Below, one piece after another: positions 8,989 through 19,522 of a stretch of 64,000 nt of DNA. Origin of the DNA: Photobacterium salinisoli (lineage in GTDB: Bacteria > Pseudomonadota > Gammaproteobacteria > Enterobacterales > Vibrionaceae); the NCBI RefSeq assembly GCF_003614885.1, contig NZ_QZMS01000007.1:1674001-1738000 (forward strand), read 5' to 3'. A program made the position numbers and the translations under genes. How positions within the stretch are numbered: position 1 is the first letter of the stretch; each line of letters begins with the position of its first letter. A model generated the notes under the pieces. It did not search any database and was not told the origin of the DNA. It saw nothing but the letters and a program-made list of their open reading frames with translations.

Positions 8989-11361
8989 TTAATTTTGCTG
9001 CATATCACTGTTTTGAGCGTTTACCAGCTCGATCCCTGTCGGATTATTTTCCAGGGCGATACGTAACACATCATCAATCCAGCGGACCGGGCGAACTTCC
9101 AAATCAGCAATAACATTGTCTGGGATCTCTTCCAGATCACGTTCATTCTCTTTTGGAATCAGCACAGTTTTAATGCCACCACGGTGTGCTGCCAGCAGTT
9201 TTTCTTTCAAACCACCGATAGGCAGCACTTCACCACGCAGGGTAATTTCACCTGTCATCGCGACATCACTGCGCACAGGGTTACCTGTCAGGCTGGACAC
9301 CAGTGCCGTACACATGGCAATACCCGCGCTTGGGCCATCCTTAGGGGTTGCGCCTTCAGGAACATGGACATGGATATCACGCTTCTCATAGAAATCGTTG
9401 TTAATACCCAGTTTTTCTGCCCGAGTGCGCACCACAGTCATCGCTGCCTGGATAGACTCCTGCATCACGTCGCCCAGAGAGCCGGTGTAAGACAGCTTGC
9501 CTTTACCCGGCATAGACTCAGTTTCAATGGTCAGCAAATCGCCACCCACTTCGGTCCACGCCAGCCCGGTGACTTGTCCAATGCGATTACTTTCTTCTGC
9601 TTTTCCGTAGTCAAAGCGCTGTACACCCAAATAGTGCTTCAGGTTCGCCTGATTAATGGTGACCTTCTTCACTTCCGGGTTTAACAGGATCTCTTTCACC
9701 GCTTTACGACACAGCTTGGAAATTTCACGCTCGAGATTACGCACACCAGCTTCACGGGTGTAGTAGCGGATAATGCCTATGATGGCAGAATCTTCTATCT
9801 CCACTTCACCTTTTTTCAGGCCGTTACGTTGAATCTGTTTTTCCAGCAAGTGACGTTTGGCGATGTTGAGTTTTTCGTCCTCGGTATAGCCAGACAGACG
9901 AATCACTTCCATACGATCCAACAACGGTCCAGGAATATTCATTGAGTTCGATGTCGCCACGAACATCACGTCGGACAAATCGTAATCCACTTCCAGATAA
10001 TGGTCGTTAAACGCATTGTTCTGTTCCGGATCCAGTACTTCCAGCAAGGCTGATGCGGGATCGCCACGCATATCGGAAGACATCTTGTCGATTTCATCGA
10101 GCAGGAATAGCGGGTTTTTCACGCCCACTTTGGCCATTTTCTGGATCAGCTTACCTGGCATTGAACCAATGTAAGTCCGGCGGTGACCACGGATTTCCGC
10201 TTCATCACGTACCCCACCCAAGGCCATACGCACATATTTGCGACCAGTGGCAGCAGCAATGGACTGTCCCAGAGAGGTTTTACCGACACCGGGAGGGCCA
10301 ACCAGGCACAGGATCGGGCCTTTCAGCTTATTGATACGGCTCTGAACGGCTAAGTACTCAAGAATGCGGTCTTTGACGCGCTCCAGACCATAGTGATCGG
10401 CATTGAGGATCTCTTCCGCTTTAGCCAGATCTTTCTTGACCTTGGTACGCTTGTGCCATGGCACACTCAGCATCCAGTCAATATAACCACGAACCACAGT
10501 CGCTTCGGCTGACATCGGCGACATCATTTTCAGCTTTTGCAATTCCTGCTCAGTTTTTTCACGCGCTTCGGCTGGCATCTTCGACTCGTCGATTTTTTTC
10601 TTCAACGATTCGAATTCATCCGGCGCATCATCCAGCTCACCCAATTCTTTCTGGATAGCTTTCATCTGCTCATTCAGATAGTACTCGCGCTGGCTCTTTT
10701 CCATCTGTTTCTTGACGCGGCCGCGGATACGTTTCTCTACCTGCAGCAGATCAATTTCAGACTCCATCATGGCCATCAGGAACTCCAGACGTTCCGTGAT
10801 ATCCACGATTTCAAGCACTTTCTGTTTATCTGCCAATTTCAACGGCATGTGCGCAGCAATGGTATCAGCAAGACGAGCAGCCTCATCAATACCATTCAGT
10901 GAGGTTAACACTTCAGGCGGGATCTTTTTGTTCAGCTTGATAAAGCCTTCAAACTGATTGATCGCAGTGCGAACCAGCACTTCCTGCTCGCGTTCGTCCA
11001 TTTCCGGCGTGACCAGAAATTCCGCTTCCGCACTGAAAAATTCGTCGTCAGTCAACTTCTTAACGTTTGCACGCTGCTGACCTTCTACCAACACCTTCAC
11101 TGTGCCATCAGGCAATTTCAGGAGCTGCAGTATGGTCGCCACTGTGCCGACATCATAGAGATCGTCAACGGTTGGTTCGTCAGTTGCCGCTTCTTTCTGG
11201 GCAACCAACAAAATTTGTTTATCGTTATCCATTGCGGTTTCAAGGCAACGAATGGATTTATCCCGGCCTACAAACAATGGAATAACCATATGAGGGTAGA
11301 CCACCACGTCACGCAGTGGCAGAACGGGAATGGCAAGGCGTTCCGAACGCTCCAGGTTCAT
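8989..11361 (-). CDS. lon: ATP-dependent protease La (Lon)
   Basis: 790-residue homohexameric AAA+ protease that degrades misfolded and regulatory proteins. The N-terminal substrate-binding domain starts [15 protein letters not shown]. The AAA+ module has Walker A GPPGVGKT and Walker [10 protein letters not shown]. The C-terminal serine protease domain has catalytic Ser678 in [10 protein letters not shown] and Lys721 in [10 protein letters not shown], a Ser-Lys dyad. The last residues extend past the E. coli length with a Gln/Asn-rich tail. A sigma-32 promoter lies just upstream, so heat-shock induction is expected. Confidence 0.97.
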   Translation of the reverse strand: MNLERSERLAIPVLPLRDVVVYPHMVIPLFVGRDKSIRCLETAMDNDKQILLVAQKEAATDEPTVDDLYDVGTVATILQLLKLPDGTVKVLVEGQQRANVKKLTDDEFFSAEAEFLVTPEMDEREQEVLVRTAINQFEGFIKLNKKIPPEVLTSLNGIDEAARLADTIAAHMPLKLADKQKVLEIVDITERLEFLMAMMESEIDLLQVEKRIRGRVKKQMEKSQREYYLNEQMKAIQKELGELDDAPDEFESLKKKIDESKMPAEAREKTEQELQKLKMMSPMSAEATVVRGYIDWMLSVPWHKRTKVKKDLAKAEEILNADHYGLERVKDRILEYLAVQSRINKLKGPILCLVGPPGVGKTSLGQSIAAATGRKYVRMALGGVRDEAEIRGHRRTYIGSMPGKLIQKMAKVGVKNPLFLLDEIDKMSSDMRGDPASALLEVLDPEQNNAFNDHYLEVDYDLSDVMFVATSNSMNIPGPLLDRMEVIRLSGYTEDEKLNIAKRHLLEKQIQRNGLKKGEVEIEDSAIIGIIRYYTREAGVRNLEREISKLCRKAVKEILLNPEVKKVTINQANLKHYLGVQRFDYGKAEESNRIGQVTGLAWTEVGGDLLTIETESMPGKGKLSYTGSLGDVMQESIQAAMTVVRTRAEKLGINNDFYEKRDIHVHVPEGATPKDGPSAGIAMCTALVSSLTGNPVRSDVAMTGEITLRGEVLPIGGLKEKLLAAHRGGIKTVLIPKENERDLEEIPDNVIADLEVRPVRWIDDVLRIALENNPTGIELVNAQNSDMQQN

Positions 11362-11397
11362 ATTGTTCTCTCTTTCCGTTCAGTCTCTTTTAGTGAG

Positions 11398-11426
11398 TAT
11401 ATGGGGGCAGACTGACAAGATTCAAC
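11398..11426 (-). promoter_or_regulatory. Sigma-32 (heat-shock) promoter of lon
   Basis: On the minus strand GTTGAA (11421-11426) and CCCCATATA (11398-11406) are separated by 14 bases. The known consensus is CTTGAA-N13-15-CCCCATNT, and the E. coli lon promoter has the same GTTGAA and CCCCATATA elements. It lies between the clpX terminator and the lon start, so lon has its own heat-shock control. Confidence 0.88.
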
Positions 11427-11446
11427 GGTCGATTTGCCAGAAAATC

Positions 11447-11470
11447 AAAAAGGAGGCCAAAGCCTCCTTT
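11447..11470 (-). terminator. Rho-independent terminator of clpX
   Basis: Perfect 9-bp stem AAAGGAGGC (11449-11457) with GCCTCCTTT (11462-11470), loop CAAA. It is followed by U residues on the minus strand. Confidence 0.85.
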
Positions 11471-11500
11471 ATTTACTCAAACTGTACGTTTTGCAACCAC

Positions 11501-12781
11501 TTACTCGCCGCCTGCAGCTTGATTTTCAGTGTTTTCATAAATCAGCAGAGGTTCAGATTCCCCTTTAATTACTGATTCATCAATCACTACTTTGCTCACG
11601 CCTTCGGCAGAAGGTAGTTCATACATGGTATCCAGCAGCACCGCCTCTACGATAGAGCGAAGGCCACGTGCACCGGTTTTACGTTCCATGGCTTTGCGGG
11701 CAATTGCCTGCAGTGCATCGTCACGAAATTCCAGTTCAACGTTTTCCAGCTCCAGTAATGCAGCATACTGTTTTGTCAGCGCATTTTTCGGTTCACGCAG
11801 AATCTGCACCAAAGCAGACTCATCCAGCTCACTCAAAATCGCAGTGACTGGCAGACGACCGATAAACTCAGGGATTAAGCCGTATTTCACCAGATCTTCC
11901 GGTTCAACTTTCTCGAACAAATCACTGAGTGTGTTGCGCTGGTCTTTAGAGCGGACTTCCGCACCAAAACCAATACCTGAACTGGTTGCCACGCGCTGCT
12001 CTACCACTTTATCCAGGCCTGCAAATGCACCACCACAAATAAAGAGTATTTTCGATGTATCAACCTGCAGAAACTCCTGCTGAGGATGTTTACGGCCGCC
12101 CTGTGGAGGCACAGAGGCTACCGTACCCTCGATCAATTTCAGCAGCGCCTGCTGTACACCTTCGCCAGACACGTCACGGGTAATTGATGGGTTGTCAGAT
12201 TTACGGGAAATCTTGTCAATTTCATCAATATAAACTATTCCGCGCTCAGCTTTGGCGACATCGTAATCACACTTCTGCAGCAACTTCTGAATGATGTTTT
12301 CTACATCTTCACCGACATAACCGGCTTCGGTCAGGGTCGTTGCATCCGCCATAGTGAAAGGTACATCCAGCATACGCGCCAGCGTTTCTGCAAGCAGTGT
12401 TTTACCACTACCCGTAGGACCAATCAGCAGGATGTTACTTTTACCCAACTCGACACCATCACTGGTGGTGTCGCCATTTCGCAAACGCTTGTAATGGTTG
12501 TAAACAGCTACAGCCAGTACTTTTTTCGCGTGATCCTGGCCGATGACATAATCATCTAAGTGCGTGCGGATCTCCCTTGGCGTCGGCAGTTCATTACCGT
12601 CGCGCTTTGGCATAACTTCTTTGATTTCTTCGCGAATGATGTCGTTACACAGATCGACGCACTCATCGCAAATATACACAGAAGGGCCAGCAATCAGCTT
12701 GCGAACTTCATGCTGACTTTTACCGCAGAAAGAGCAGTACAGCAGTTTTCCACTACCACTCTCTTTTCGCTTATCTGTCAT
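11501..12781 (-). CDS. clpX: ClpX, ATPase subunit of the ClpXP protease
   Basis: 426-residue AAA+ unfoldase that feeds substrates to ClpP. The N-terminal zinc-binding domain has four cysteines (YCSFCGKS and CDECVDLC). The AAA+ domain has Walker A GPTGSGKT, a GYVG pore loop and Walker [11 protein letters not shown]. The ClpP-docking IGF-type loop is seen as [14 protein letters not shown] lies 7 bases before the ATG. It follows clpP after 114 bases, the usual order. A hairpin terminator separates it from lon. Confidence 0.97.
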   Translation of the reverse strand: MTDKRKESGSGKLLYCSFCGKSQHEVRKLIAGPSVYICDECVDLCNDIIREEIKEVMPKRDGNELPTPREIRTHLDDYVIGQDHAKKVLAVAVYNHYKRLRNGDTTSDGVELGKSNILLIGPTGSGKTLLAETLARMLDVPFTMADATTLTEAGYVGEDVENIIQKLLQKCDYDVAKAERGIVYIDEIDKISRKSDNPSITRDVSGEGVQQALLKLIEGTVASVPPQGGRKHPQQEFLQVDTSKILFICGGAFAGLDKVVEQRVATSSGIGFGAEVRSKDQRNTLSDLFEKVEPEDLVKYGLIPEFIGRLPVTAILSELDESALVQILREPKNALTKQYAALLELENVELEFRDDALQAIARKAMERKTGARGLRSIVEAVLLDTMYELPSAEGVSKVVIDESVIKGESEPLLIYENTENQAAGGE

Positions 12782-12895
12782 TCGCTAACCTCATATTGGG
12801 TTTCACCCATCCTTGCCTTGTTTTGAGTGTATAACATCTCTCGTCACTTTGCTGTCACCTTGCGCCTTCAGAGCACTGTGCACCATAATGACAGG

Positions 12896-13519
12896 TTAGT
12901 CACGCTTATTCAAAACGGCATCGACCAGTCCATACTCCGCAGCCTGCTCAGCAGACATGAAGTTGTCACGGTCTGTATCTTTTTCAACGATTTCCAATGG
13001 TTGGCCAGTATGCTCAGCCAGCAGATTGTTCAATCGCTTCTTAATTGTCAGAATTTCCTGAGCATGAATCTGAATATCAGAAGCCTGTCCCTGGAAACCG
13101 CCTAATGGTTGATGAATCATTACACGGGAATTAGGCAGACAAAAACGTTTACCTTTCGCTCCACCTGCCAGCAAGAATGCACCCATTGAACATGCTTGTC
13201 CCATACAGAATGTACTCACATCCGGCTTGATGTGTTGCATGGTGTCATAGATGGACATACCTGCCGTGACTGAGCCACCAGGAGAGTTAATATACAGGAA
13301 AATATCTTTGTCAGGGTTCTCTGACTCCAGGAACAACAGCTGTGCCACAACCAGGTTAGCCATCTGATCTTCAACCTGACCGGTCAGAAAGATCACACGC
13401 TCCTTCAGTAGTCGGGAATAGATGTCGTAGGAACGCTCGCCACGAGAGGTCTGCTCGACCACCATAGGAACCAGCGCATTCATAATTGGCGACATGGCGT
13501 TATTATCTTGGTAGCTCAT
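12896..13519 (-). CDS. clpP: ClpP, proteolytic subunit of ClpXP/ClpAP
   Basis: 207-residue serine peptidase, the same length as E. coli ClpP. The catalytic triad is visible: Ser111 in [11 protein letters not shown], His in [10 protein letters not shown] and Asp in [10 protein letters not shown]. The first residues ([16 protein letters not shown]) probably include a short propeptide removed autocatalytically, as in E. coli. It forms the tetradecameric chamber used by ClpX. It lies between tig and clpX. Confidence 0.97.
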   Translation of the reverse strand: MSYQDNNAMSPIMNALVPMVVEQTSRGERSYDIYSRLLKERVIFLTGQVEDQMANLVVAQLLFLESENPDKDIFLYINSPGGSVTAGMSIYDTMQHIKPDVSTFCMGQACSMGAFLLAGGAKGKRFCLPNSRVMIHQPLGGFQGQASDIQIHAQEILTIKKRLNNLLAEHTGQPLEIVEKDTDRDNFMSAEQAAEYGLVDAVLNKRD

Positions 13520-13573
13520 AACCTTATTTCCCCAAAAAAATTAATGGCCCGAATGATTGACTCATACGGACCA

Positions 13574-13603
13574 TTGTTAGCAGAAGATTTGAAATGAAGT
13601 CAA
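13574..13603 (-). promoter_or_regulatory. Candidate sigma-70 promoter of clpP
   Basis: TTGACT (minus strand, 13598-13603), 18 bases, then TAACAA (13574-13579), about 55 bases upstream of the clpP start. A 9-bp inverted repeat AAGATTTGA/TCAAATCTT (13584-13608) overlaps the -35 region. It has no U-tract, so it is not an obvious tig terminator and could be an operator or an mRNA end structure. Confidence 0.4.
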
Positions 13604-13626
13604 ATCTTTACAGTCATTTCAGTCAA

Positions 13627-14931
13627 TTAAGCTGCTGGTTGCTGATTCATCAGCTCATTGAAGCTTACTTCTTTTTCTGAAACCTGTGCTTTAGCCAGTA
13701 GAGCATCAATCGCTTGTTCTTCCAGAGCAACATTACGCATGTTGTTCATCAGTTGCTCATTCTTTTCATAGTATGCAACAACTTCAGTTGGATCTTCATA
13801 AGCAGATGCCATTTCAGTGATCAGCGCCTTAACTCGCTCGTCATCCGCTTTCAGTTCTTCAGCCTTGATCACTTCACCCAGCAGCAGACCAACCACTACA
13901 CGGCGCTTAGCTTGCTCTTCGAACAGCTCACGTGGCAGCTCTGGTGCATTATCCGCATTACCGCCAAAACGCTGAACAGCCTGCTGACGCAGAGCGTTAA
14001 CTTCCTGATCAATCAAAGCAGAAGGTACAGCAATGTCGTTTTGTTCAATCAGACCATTCAGAACCTGATCCTTGATACGGCCTTTAACTGCTTGCTTCAG
14101 CTCGCGCTCCATGTTCTTGCGCACTTCAGCTTTCAGACCTTCAACAGAACCGTCTTCAACGCCAAATTTCTTCACAAATTCTTCGTTCAGCTCTGGCAGT
14201 TCCTGAGCTTCTACTTTGTGCAGTTTGATAGCGAACACAGCCGCTTTACCTTTCAGGTTCTCGGCGTGATAGTCTTCAGGGAAAGTGACTTCAATGTTGA
14301 ACTCCTCACCCGCTTTCTTACCAACGATACCTTCTTCGAAGCCTGGAATCATGCGGCCCTGACCCATTGCCAGAGGGAAAGCTTCTGCTTTACCGCCTTC
14401 GAATTCTTCACCGTCAATAGAGCCAGTGAAATCGATAGTGACACGGCTGTTTGCATCGGCAGCAGTCTCGACTTCAGCCCAGTTAGCTTGCTGCTTGCGC
14501 AGAGTTTCCAGCATCTGAGCGACATCTTCTTCTTTCACTTCAGCAGCTGGCTTCTCGATAGTAATCTTGTCCAGACCCGTCAGTTCAATCTCAGGGAACA
14601 CTTCGAAAGTTGCTTTGAAAACCAGGTCTTTACCTTCAGCCATGTCGACTGGCGTGAACGTTGGCGCGCCGGCTGGGTTAATTTTCTCTTTAACGATCGC
14701 TTCAATGTAGTGACGCTGCATCACTTCACCCAGAACGTCCTGGCGTACAGATGCGCCGAACATACGTGCAACCATCTTGATTGGTGCTTTACCTGGACGG
14801 AAACCGTCAAAACGACGGGTTTTCGCGATTTTCTGCAGTTGAGTAGTTACTGCATCTTCGATATTTGCAGCAGGTACAGTAATCGTAATTTGGCGTTCTA
14901 GGCCTTCAGTGGTTTCAACGGTAACTTGCAT
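13627..14931 (-). CDS. tig: Trigger factor, ribosome-associated chaperone
   Basis: 434-residue chaperone with peptidyl-prolyl isomerase activity that binds nascent chains at the ribosome exit (E. coli 432). The ribosome-binding domain carries the FRPGKAP signature ([12 protein letters not shown] near residue 45). The FKBP domain lies at about 150-245 ([21 protein letters not shown]... [15 protein letters not shown]). The rest is the helical arm domain. ATG 14931 ([10 protein letters not shown]) is chosen over the frame start at 14946 because of family alignment and GAGG 9 bases upstream. Confidence 0.96.
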   Translation of the reverse strand: MQVTVETTEGLERQITITVPAANIEDAVTTQLQKIAKTRRFDGFRPGKAPIKMVARMFGASVRQDVLGEVMQRHYIEAIVKEKINPAGAPTFTPVDMAEGKDLVFKATFEVFPEIELTGLDKITIEKPAAEVKEEDVAQMLETLRKQQANWAEVETAADANSRVTIDFTGSIDGEEFEGGKAEAFPLAMGQGRMIPGFEEGIVGKKAGEEFNIEVTFPEDYHAENLKGKAAVFAIKLHKVEAQELPELNEEFVKKFGVEDGSVEGLKAEVRKNMERELKQAVKGRIKDQVLNGLIEQNDIAVPSALIDQEVNALRQQAVQRFGGNADNAPELPRELFEEQAKRRVVVGLLLGEVIKAEELKADDERVKALITEMASAYEDPTEVVAYYEKNEQLMNNMRNVALEEQAIDALLAKAQVSEKEVSFNELMNQQPAA

Positions 14932-15347
14932 TTTCTTAAACCTCAAAACTGACTCAGGTTGACTGAGTTATCTTGCCCGTCAGATCTCTGCTGACGCTGG
15001 CATCCTTTCGTGTTACGGCTTGAACACCATAACGCCTGAATTCGGTCAATTTCTGTATCACTAGCCAATGCCACTGAAACAAAAATTAAAGCGCGGTATT
15101 ATAACGACCCAGCCCTCTTTCGTCGAGGCATCTGGTGTCATACCAAGTGTAAACCTTCGGACAAGATAGGGGCTGAATTCGCATTTTCAAGAGAAAACAC
15201 GAAAAAATTGCAGTTTTGCCTCGCTTTTTTGTTCAAATGTCGATTCAGTGCAGGAATTTTAATCAAAGCTACAGGCTGCTTTACGTGCATCAACCTAAGA
15301 TTGAAAATGAATAAGCGAGTAAAAAGTGGGAGTGTAACGGAGGAAAA
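14932..15347. other. Intergenic region upstream of tig, containing a candidate -10 element
   Basis: No convincing gene. Short open frames on both strands overlap the tRNA and look like chance. On the minus strand a perfect TATAAT lies at 15098-15103, but only a poor -35 is seen. A 17-base imperfect palindrome (ACTCAGGTTGACTGAGT) lies just upstream of tig at about 14948-14972. A promoter with a leader of about 160 bases is the simplest reading. Confidence 0.4.
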
Positions 15348-15424
15348 TGGCGCGCCCTGCAGGATTCGAACCTGCGACCACATGCTTAGAAGGCACGTGC
15401 TCTATCCAACTGAGCTAAGGGCGC
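15348..15424 (-). tRNA. tRNA-Arg (anticodon UCU)
   Basis: 77-base tRNA read on the minus strand: 7-bp acceptor stem GCGCCCT/AGGGCGC, D-loop GCTCAGTTGGATAGAGC, anticodon stem CGTGC/GCATG with loop CTTCTAA (anticodon TCT, decoding AGA), T-arm GCAGG-TTCGAAT-CCTGC and an encoded 3' CCA. All stems pair, with one G-T in the anticodon stem. Confidence 0.97.
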
Positions 15425-15469
15425 ATTGTCTGAGAGTTAACAACCAGGTCGGTTAACTAACGGGAGGGA

Positions 15470-15497
15470 ATTATACGTCGCCTGAGATCAAGGTCAA
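15470..15497 (-). promoter_or_regulatory. Sigma-70 promoter of tRNA-Arg with GC-rich discriminator
   Basis: Minus strand TTGACC (15492-15497), 16 bases, TATAAT (15470-15475). It is followed by a GC-rich TCCCTCCCG discriminator typical of stringently controlled stable-RNA promoters, and it sits 45 bases before the mature tRNA 5' end. Confidence 0.7.
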
Positions 15498-15775
15498 CGA
15501 TAAAACGTTAAAATCCCTCGTCAAATGCACCAAACGGTTAAACTTACGGCAAACATCCACCTTTCTCTCTCAGCTAAACACCTCGTTTCTCTGGGCTGCC
15601 TGGCGTTTATTGTTTGAAAACCGTTAGATTGCAGCATTTTAGGCAGCGATTACCTCTGTATTAATACAGGGTTTTTATCTGCAGCCAACAAAAAGCAAAC
15701 GTTTGCGCTATAGATTTCCCCCCTTATCTCTGCGACAATAAGCCTGCTCAGCTCATTTCTGTACGAAGGAAAATC
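15498..15775. other. folD upstream region
   Basis: No gene seen. It contains a perfect 14-base palindrome CTGTATTAATACAG (15656-15669) followed by GGTTTTT, which could be a weak terminator or a binding site. The PurR-like operator described separately follows. I could not fix a convincing -35/-10 pair for folD. Confidence 0.4.
15693..15708 (+). promoter_or_regulatory. PurR-like operator upstream of folD
   Basis: AAGCAAACGTTTGCGC closely matches the PurR palindrome ACGCAAACGTTTGCGT. It lies 68 bases before the folD start. FolD makes 10-formyl-THF for purine synthesis, so control by PurR makes metabolic sense. A second matching site lies upstream of cvpA-purF in this window. Confidence 0.75.
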
Positions 15776-16633
15776 ATGGCCGCTCAAATCATTGATGGAA
15801 AACTTATCTCACAAACTGTCAGACAAGAAGTTGCTGCACGTGTTAAGGCTCGCACTGACGCGGGATTACGTGCACCTGGGTTAGCCGTCATTCTGGTAGG
15901 TCAGGATCCTGCCTCACAGATTTATGTCGGCAGCAAGCGCAAAGCCTGTGAAGAAGTGGGTTTTATCTCTCGCTCATTCGACCTTCCTGCTGATACCACA
16001 GAAGTCGAACTGCTGGCGCTGATTGATGAACTGAATGCGGACCAGTCCATAGACGGAATACTGGTACAACTGCCCCTGCCCGCAGGCATCGATTCTACCA
16101 AAGTGCTTGAACATATTAATCCCGAGAAAGATGTCGACGGCTTCCACCCCTATAACGTCGGCCGTCTGTGCCAGCGCATCCCTAAGTTGCGTTCATGCAC
16201 GCCAAAGGGGATCATCACTCTGCTGGAGCGGTATAACATCCAGGCTCGAGGCAAACATGCGGTTATTGTGGGTGCGTCTAATATCGTTGGCCGCCCTATG
16301 ACCCTTGAACTGCTGCTTGCCGGCGCCACAACGACGACTTGCCATCGATTCACTCAGGATCTGGAAAGCCATGTTCGTCAGGCCGATATTCTGGTTGTCG
16401 CCGTTGGAAAGCCTAACTTCATTCCGGGTAGCTGGATTAAAGAAGGCGCGACTATCATAGATGTCGGTATCAATCGCCTGGACAACGGCACCCTGGTGGG
16501 CGATGTGGAATACGATGTGGCACGCCAAAAAGCCAAGCACATTACCCCTGTCCCAGGTGGAGTTGGACCAATGACGGTTGCCACACTGATCGAAAATACC
16601 CTGCTGGCCTGTGAACAATTCCACGAAAGCTGA
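15776..16633 (+). CDS. folD: Bifunctional methylene-THF dehydrogenase / methenyl-THF cyclohydrolase
   Basis: 285-residue cytosolic NADP-dependent enzyme that converts 5,10-methylene-THF to 10-formyl-THF, the one-carbon donor for purines and initiator fMet. Family signatures are visible: [13 protein letters not shown] with the catalytic lysine, [10 protein letters not shown], the NADP-binding [16 protein letters not shown] segment ([12 protein letters not shown]) and the [10 protein letters not shown] motif near the C-terminus. AAGGAAAATC precedes the ATG. It is monocistronic and shares a bidirectional terminator with convergent galU. Confidence 0.97.
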   Translation: MAAQIIDGKLISQTVRQEVAARVKARTDAGLRAPGLAVILVGQDPASQIYVGSKRKACEEVGFISRSFDLPADTTEVELLALIDELNADQSIDGILVQLPLPAGIDSTKVLEHINPEKDVDGFHPYNVGRLCQRIPKLRSCTPKGIITLLERYNIQARGKHAVIVGASNIVGRPMTLELLLAGATTTTCHRFTQDLESHVRQADILVVAVGKPNFIPGSWIKEGATIIDVGINRLDNGTLVGDVEYDVARQKAKHITPVPGGVGPMTVATLIENTLLACEQFHES

Positions 16634-16658
16634 CAGGTTTTACGTCACTCCAGACACA

Positions 16659-16689
16659 AAAAAAGCGAGGTAATTTACCTCGCTTTTTG
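16659..16689. terminator. Bidirectional terminator between folD and galU
   Basis: AAAAAGCGAGGTA pairs with TACCTCGCTTTTT around a 3-base loop, with A and T runs on both sides. It can serve folD (+) and galU (-). Confidence 0.9.
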
Positions 16690-16724
16690 TTATTCAGCAG
16701 TACTGAATGCTTTCAGAGCCCGCG

Positions 16725-17627
16725 TTATTTTTGCAGCGTTTTCAGATAAGCCGCGAAATCTTTCCCGAGCACAGGGTGGCGCAATCCGTATTCCACGAAT
16801 GCCTGCATGTAACCCAGCTTGCTTCCGCAATCATGACTCTTACCTGTCATGTGGAACGCATTAACCTGCTGCTTTTCCATCAGCATATCAATGGCATCTG
16901 TCAGCTGAATTTCATCACCTGCTCCAATGGGGGTTTTGGCAAGAATTTCCCAAATCTCAGCAGGAAGGATATAACGCCCCACAATAGCCAGGTTAGACGG
17001 CGCCTGATCAACCGCTGGCTTCTCAACAACCTTGGCCATAGCGGCAGAGTCGCCTGGTGCAATTTGCTCACCATTCACATCAGCCACACCATAGTTAGCC
17101 ACTTCCGACATCGGCACTGGCTCTACCATGACCTGGCTGACGCCTGATTCATTGAACAACCTGACCATAGCGGCCATGTTCTCACTGCGCAGATCGCTGG
17201 CGGCATCATCCAGAATCACATCCGGCAGGACGACGGCAAACGGCTCGTTGCCTACCAGAGGACGGGCACAAAGCACCGCATGCCCCAAGCCTTTCGCCTG
17301 GCCCTGACGCACATGCATGATAGTCACATCACTTGGACAGATATTCTGTACTTCATCCAGCAACTGCCGCTTAACCCGCTTCTCAAGCGTCGCTTCCAGC
17401 TCAAAAGAAGTATCAAAATGGTTTTCAATTGAATTTTTGGACGAATGGGTCACCAGCACGATTTCTTTGATACCGGCCGCAACACATTCATTCACTACAT
17501 ATTGAATCAGAGGTTTATCCACAATTGGCAGCATCTCTTTAGGGATGGCCTTGGTGGCTGGTAACATCCTGGTCCCTAAACCGGCTACCGGAATGACCGC
17601 TTTACGAACTGGGGAAGACTTTTGCAT
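16725..17627 (-). CDS. galU: UTP--glucose-1-phosphate uridylyltransferase (housekeeping copy)
   Basis: 300-residue nucleotidyltransferase making UDP-glucose for glycans and osmoregulation. It has the [19 protein letters not shown] nucleotide-binding motif near the N-terminus, then [22 protein letters not shown] and [15 protein letters not shown]. It aligns end to end with E. coli GalU (302 aa). ATG 17627 is chosen to match the family start; ATG 17639 is a near alternative. A second, very similar galU lies at 51962-52870 in the polysaccharide operon. Confidence 0.95.
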   Translation of the reverse strand: MQKSSPVRKAVIPVAGLGTRMLPATKAIPKEMLPIVDKPLIQYVVNECVAAGIKEIVLVTHSSKNSIENHFDTSFELEATLEKRVKRQLLDEVQNICPSDVTIMHVRQGQAKGLGHAVLCARPLVGNEPFAVVLPDVILDDAASDLRSENMAAMVRLFNESGVSQVMVEPVPMSEVANYGVADVNGEQIAPGDSAAMAKVVEKPAVDQAPSNLAIVGRYILPAEIWEILAKTPIGAGDEIQLTDAIDMLMEKQQVNAFHMTGKSHDCGSKLGYMQAFVEYGLRHPVLGKDFAAYLKTLQK

Positions 17628-17783
17628 TGCTTTTTCCATGTACGTTGTCATTGTCAGTCGCAATATAACAAACTTGCCTTTATGCAGCGAGAGATCTGAG
17701 CAATAAGCGTGAACCCGTTTCCTCTGCGGCCAAAAGACTGATTGCACAAGAAGACATAACTGATTGTTTAAGCCGAGGCCAGG

Positions 17784-18284
17784 TTAGCCACGGCGGACGA
17801 TATCGGCGTTATCTATACTGATTTTCACCGGTTTACCGAGCAGGTTTATCAGCATGAATGAGCGTTTTTCACCGTCAGGTTCCTGATAGATGGCTTCAAG
17901 GCCCTTGAACTGGCCTTGTTTCAGTTCCAGGCATTCGCCGGGTTTGGGCAAATTAGACAGCAGGCTTCTGTGCTCTTCGCAGTTTTCATTGGTCATTAAC
18001 TGAAACAGCAACTCAGGCTGAACTTTTTGCGGGTAAGCTCCCTGACGGATGAAGTCAGCCACACCGCGCGTCGAACGCACAGTGGTATAGCTGACATATT
18101 CAGGATCAAAACAGACAAACATATAATTAGGGAACAGAGGTTCATTCACTGTGACACGCTTTCCGCGCACCACTTTATCAACCAGTACCTGAGGGTAGTA
18201 GCACTCCACGCCCTGACGATCCAGATTGACCACGGCCCGCTCCTGCTCGCTTCGCTTGCAATAAAGTAGGTACCAATCTTTCAT
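17784..18284 (-). CDS. rfaH: Transcription anti-terminator RfaH
   Basis: 166-residue NusG paralogue. The NGN domain starts KDWYLLYCKRSEQERAVVNLDRQGVECYYPQ and contains VNEPLFPNYMFVCFD. The C-terminal part has GECLELKQGQFKGLEAIY, the KOW region that refolds after recruitment. RfaH joins RNA polymerase at ops elements in the leaders of long surface-polysaccharide operons and couples them to ribosomes. The O-antigen-type operon at the right end of this window is a natural target, but its leader and any ops site lie outside the window. Confidence 0.93.
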   Translation of the reverse strand: MKDWYLLYCKRSEQERAVVNLDRQGVECYYPQVLVDKVVRGKRVTVNEPLFPNYMFVCFDPEYVSYTTVRSTRGVADFIRQGAYPQKVQPELLFQLMTNENCEEHRSLLSNLPKPGECLELKQGQFKGLEAIYQEPDGEKRSFMLINLLGKPVKISIDNADIVRRG

Positions 18285-18433
18285 ATCGTCTCTGCCTGGA
18301 AAATGTCTGTTTGAAAATGATTATATGGTGGGAGGTATAAACCTCAATAGTTTCCCTGCACATTGACGCTAAGCGTTTACTTTTCCAACGTTTTCCCGTT
18401 TATCCCTGCGACTGAACGCTTAATGATTATCGA

Positions 18434-19522
18434 CTAAACTTTCGTTTTTGCTTTCATTGTCGGGTGGATGTCGTGCTCTTTCATGGCGTCAAGTCGCTGA
18501 ATTGTAATGCTGAAATTGGCGGCGCCAATTTTACTCAGAGACAAACGGGCGCCTGAATGCGGCAGTACATAAGAAGTGGCTAGGTTTTTACGTGCTCCGT
18601 CTCCCAGACTGGTGCCAGCCGGGACTATCATTTCTCCCTCACTGGTTCTCAGCATCGCTTCCGACCCGGTTGATACCACCACCAGACTTCTGTCGCACGC
18701 ATCAAAAATACCAAACAGCCCCTTGATAGGCACAGCATATCCCGACTGCTTCATCCCGTTTTCAATGGTTAGCAGCATACTGGAGATGTCATTCTCGCTT
18801 GCCATGCGTTTGCGCAGATAGTCATTGAACAATGCCCGTATCAGCAGCACAGTTGCCGCCCCCTGCCGGCCTCCTGACTCGGCATCAAGCAGATAGAAAG
18901 CCAGACGACCGTCCATCAACCAAGTGTAATCGAGCAGTACGGGCTGCACATCGGCAGACTGCAAAACACAATAGCTCATCTGCCAGTCTCCCTGCCGGGA
19001 CAAGGTGTCCGGCATCAACCCCACCAGCAGTTCGCGTGCAATTTCCGGGTTAGATTCCAGCTCATTGATATGCCACTGCAGTTCTTCATCTACTGTCGAA
19101 TCATGCTGTAATAGCTGGCTGGAAAAATCTGTGTATTCGGTAGTGTTTTCCTGTGCTTTGAGTACCGACATCAATGCAGCTTTCAGCACCATGATGTTAT
19201 CCAGCGGCTTGACCAGAAAATCTTTGACGCCATGCCTGAGAGCGGCTGCGACATCGGCCATTTCACCGGTGCCGGATATGACAATCACAGGAATCATGGG
19301 GTAATGCAGTGAAACCTCTTCAACAAACTCCATACCAGTTAATACAGGCATAGCCAGATCGCACAAGAGCACATCAGGAATACCGTCGCGCAGGGCCCGC
19401 AGTCCCTGTAAACCATCTTCAGCTTCCCTGACTTCGCATCCTTGCGACTGCAAAAAGCCTGTTATCATCCGGCGAAACACCGGATCGTCCTCAACAATGA
19501 GGATATCTTTACCTTCTAGCAA
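18434..19522 (-). CDS. rssB: RssB-type response regulator (RpoS adaptor homologue)
   Basis: 362-residue protein from a TTG start at 19522 with GGAGG 9 bases ahead. The N-terminal receiver domain has DILIVEDD, the phosphoacceptor Asp55 in VLLCDLAMP, VISGTGE and KPLD. The C-terminal half resembles the PP2C-like domain of RssB and, like RssB, shows no recognisable metal-binding aspartates. RssB delivers RpoS to ClpXP; clpX and clpP lie 6 kb away. E. coli RssB is 337 aa. The frame is open upstream to 19585, but no good ribosome site is seen there. It could instead be a related regulator with another target. Confidence 0.8.
   Translation of the reverse strand: MLEGKDILIVEDDPVFRRMITGFLQSQGCEVREAEDGLQGLRALRDGIPDVLLCDLAMPVLTGMEFVEEVSLHYPMIPVIVISGTGEMADVAAALRHGVKDFLVKPLDNIMVLKAALMSVLKAQENTTEYTDFSSQLLQHDSTVDEELQWHINELESNPEIARELLVGLMPDTLSRQGDWQMSYCVLQSADVQPVLLDYTWLMDGRLAFYLLDAESGGRQGAATVLLIRALFNDYLRKRMASENDISSMLLTIENGMKQSGYAVPIKGLFGIFDACDRSLVVVSTGSEAMLRTSEGEMIVPAGTSLGDGARKNLATSYVLPHSGARLSLSKIGAANFSITIQRLDAMKEHDIHPTMKAKTKV

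Noticed and set aside
13714..14901. 395-codon open frame on the plus strand opposite tig
   Set aside because: It is antisense to a full, well-recognised trigger factor. Its translation is rich in Phe, Asn, Ser and Leu from complementary Glu/Lys codons and shows no protein motif.
15138..15456. Short ORFs on both strands overlapping the tRNA-Arg gene
   Set aside because: They run through a complete tRNA, and their translation corresponds to tRNA sequence, a common false call.
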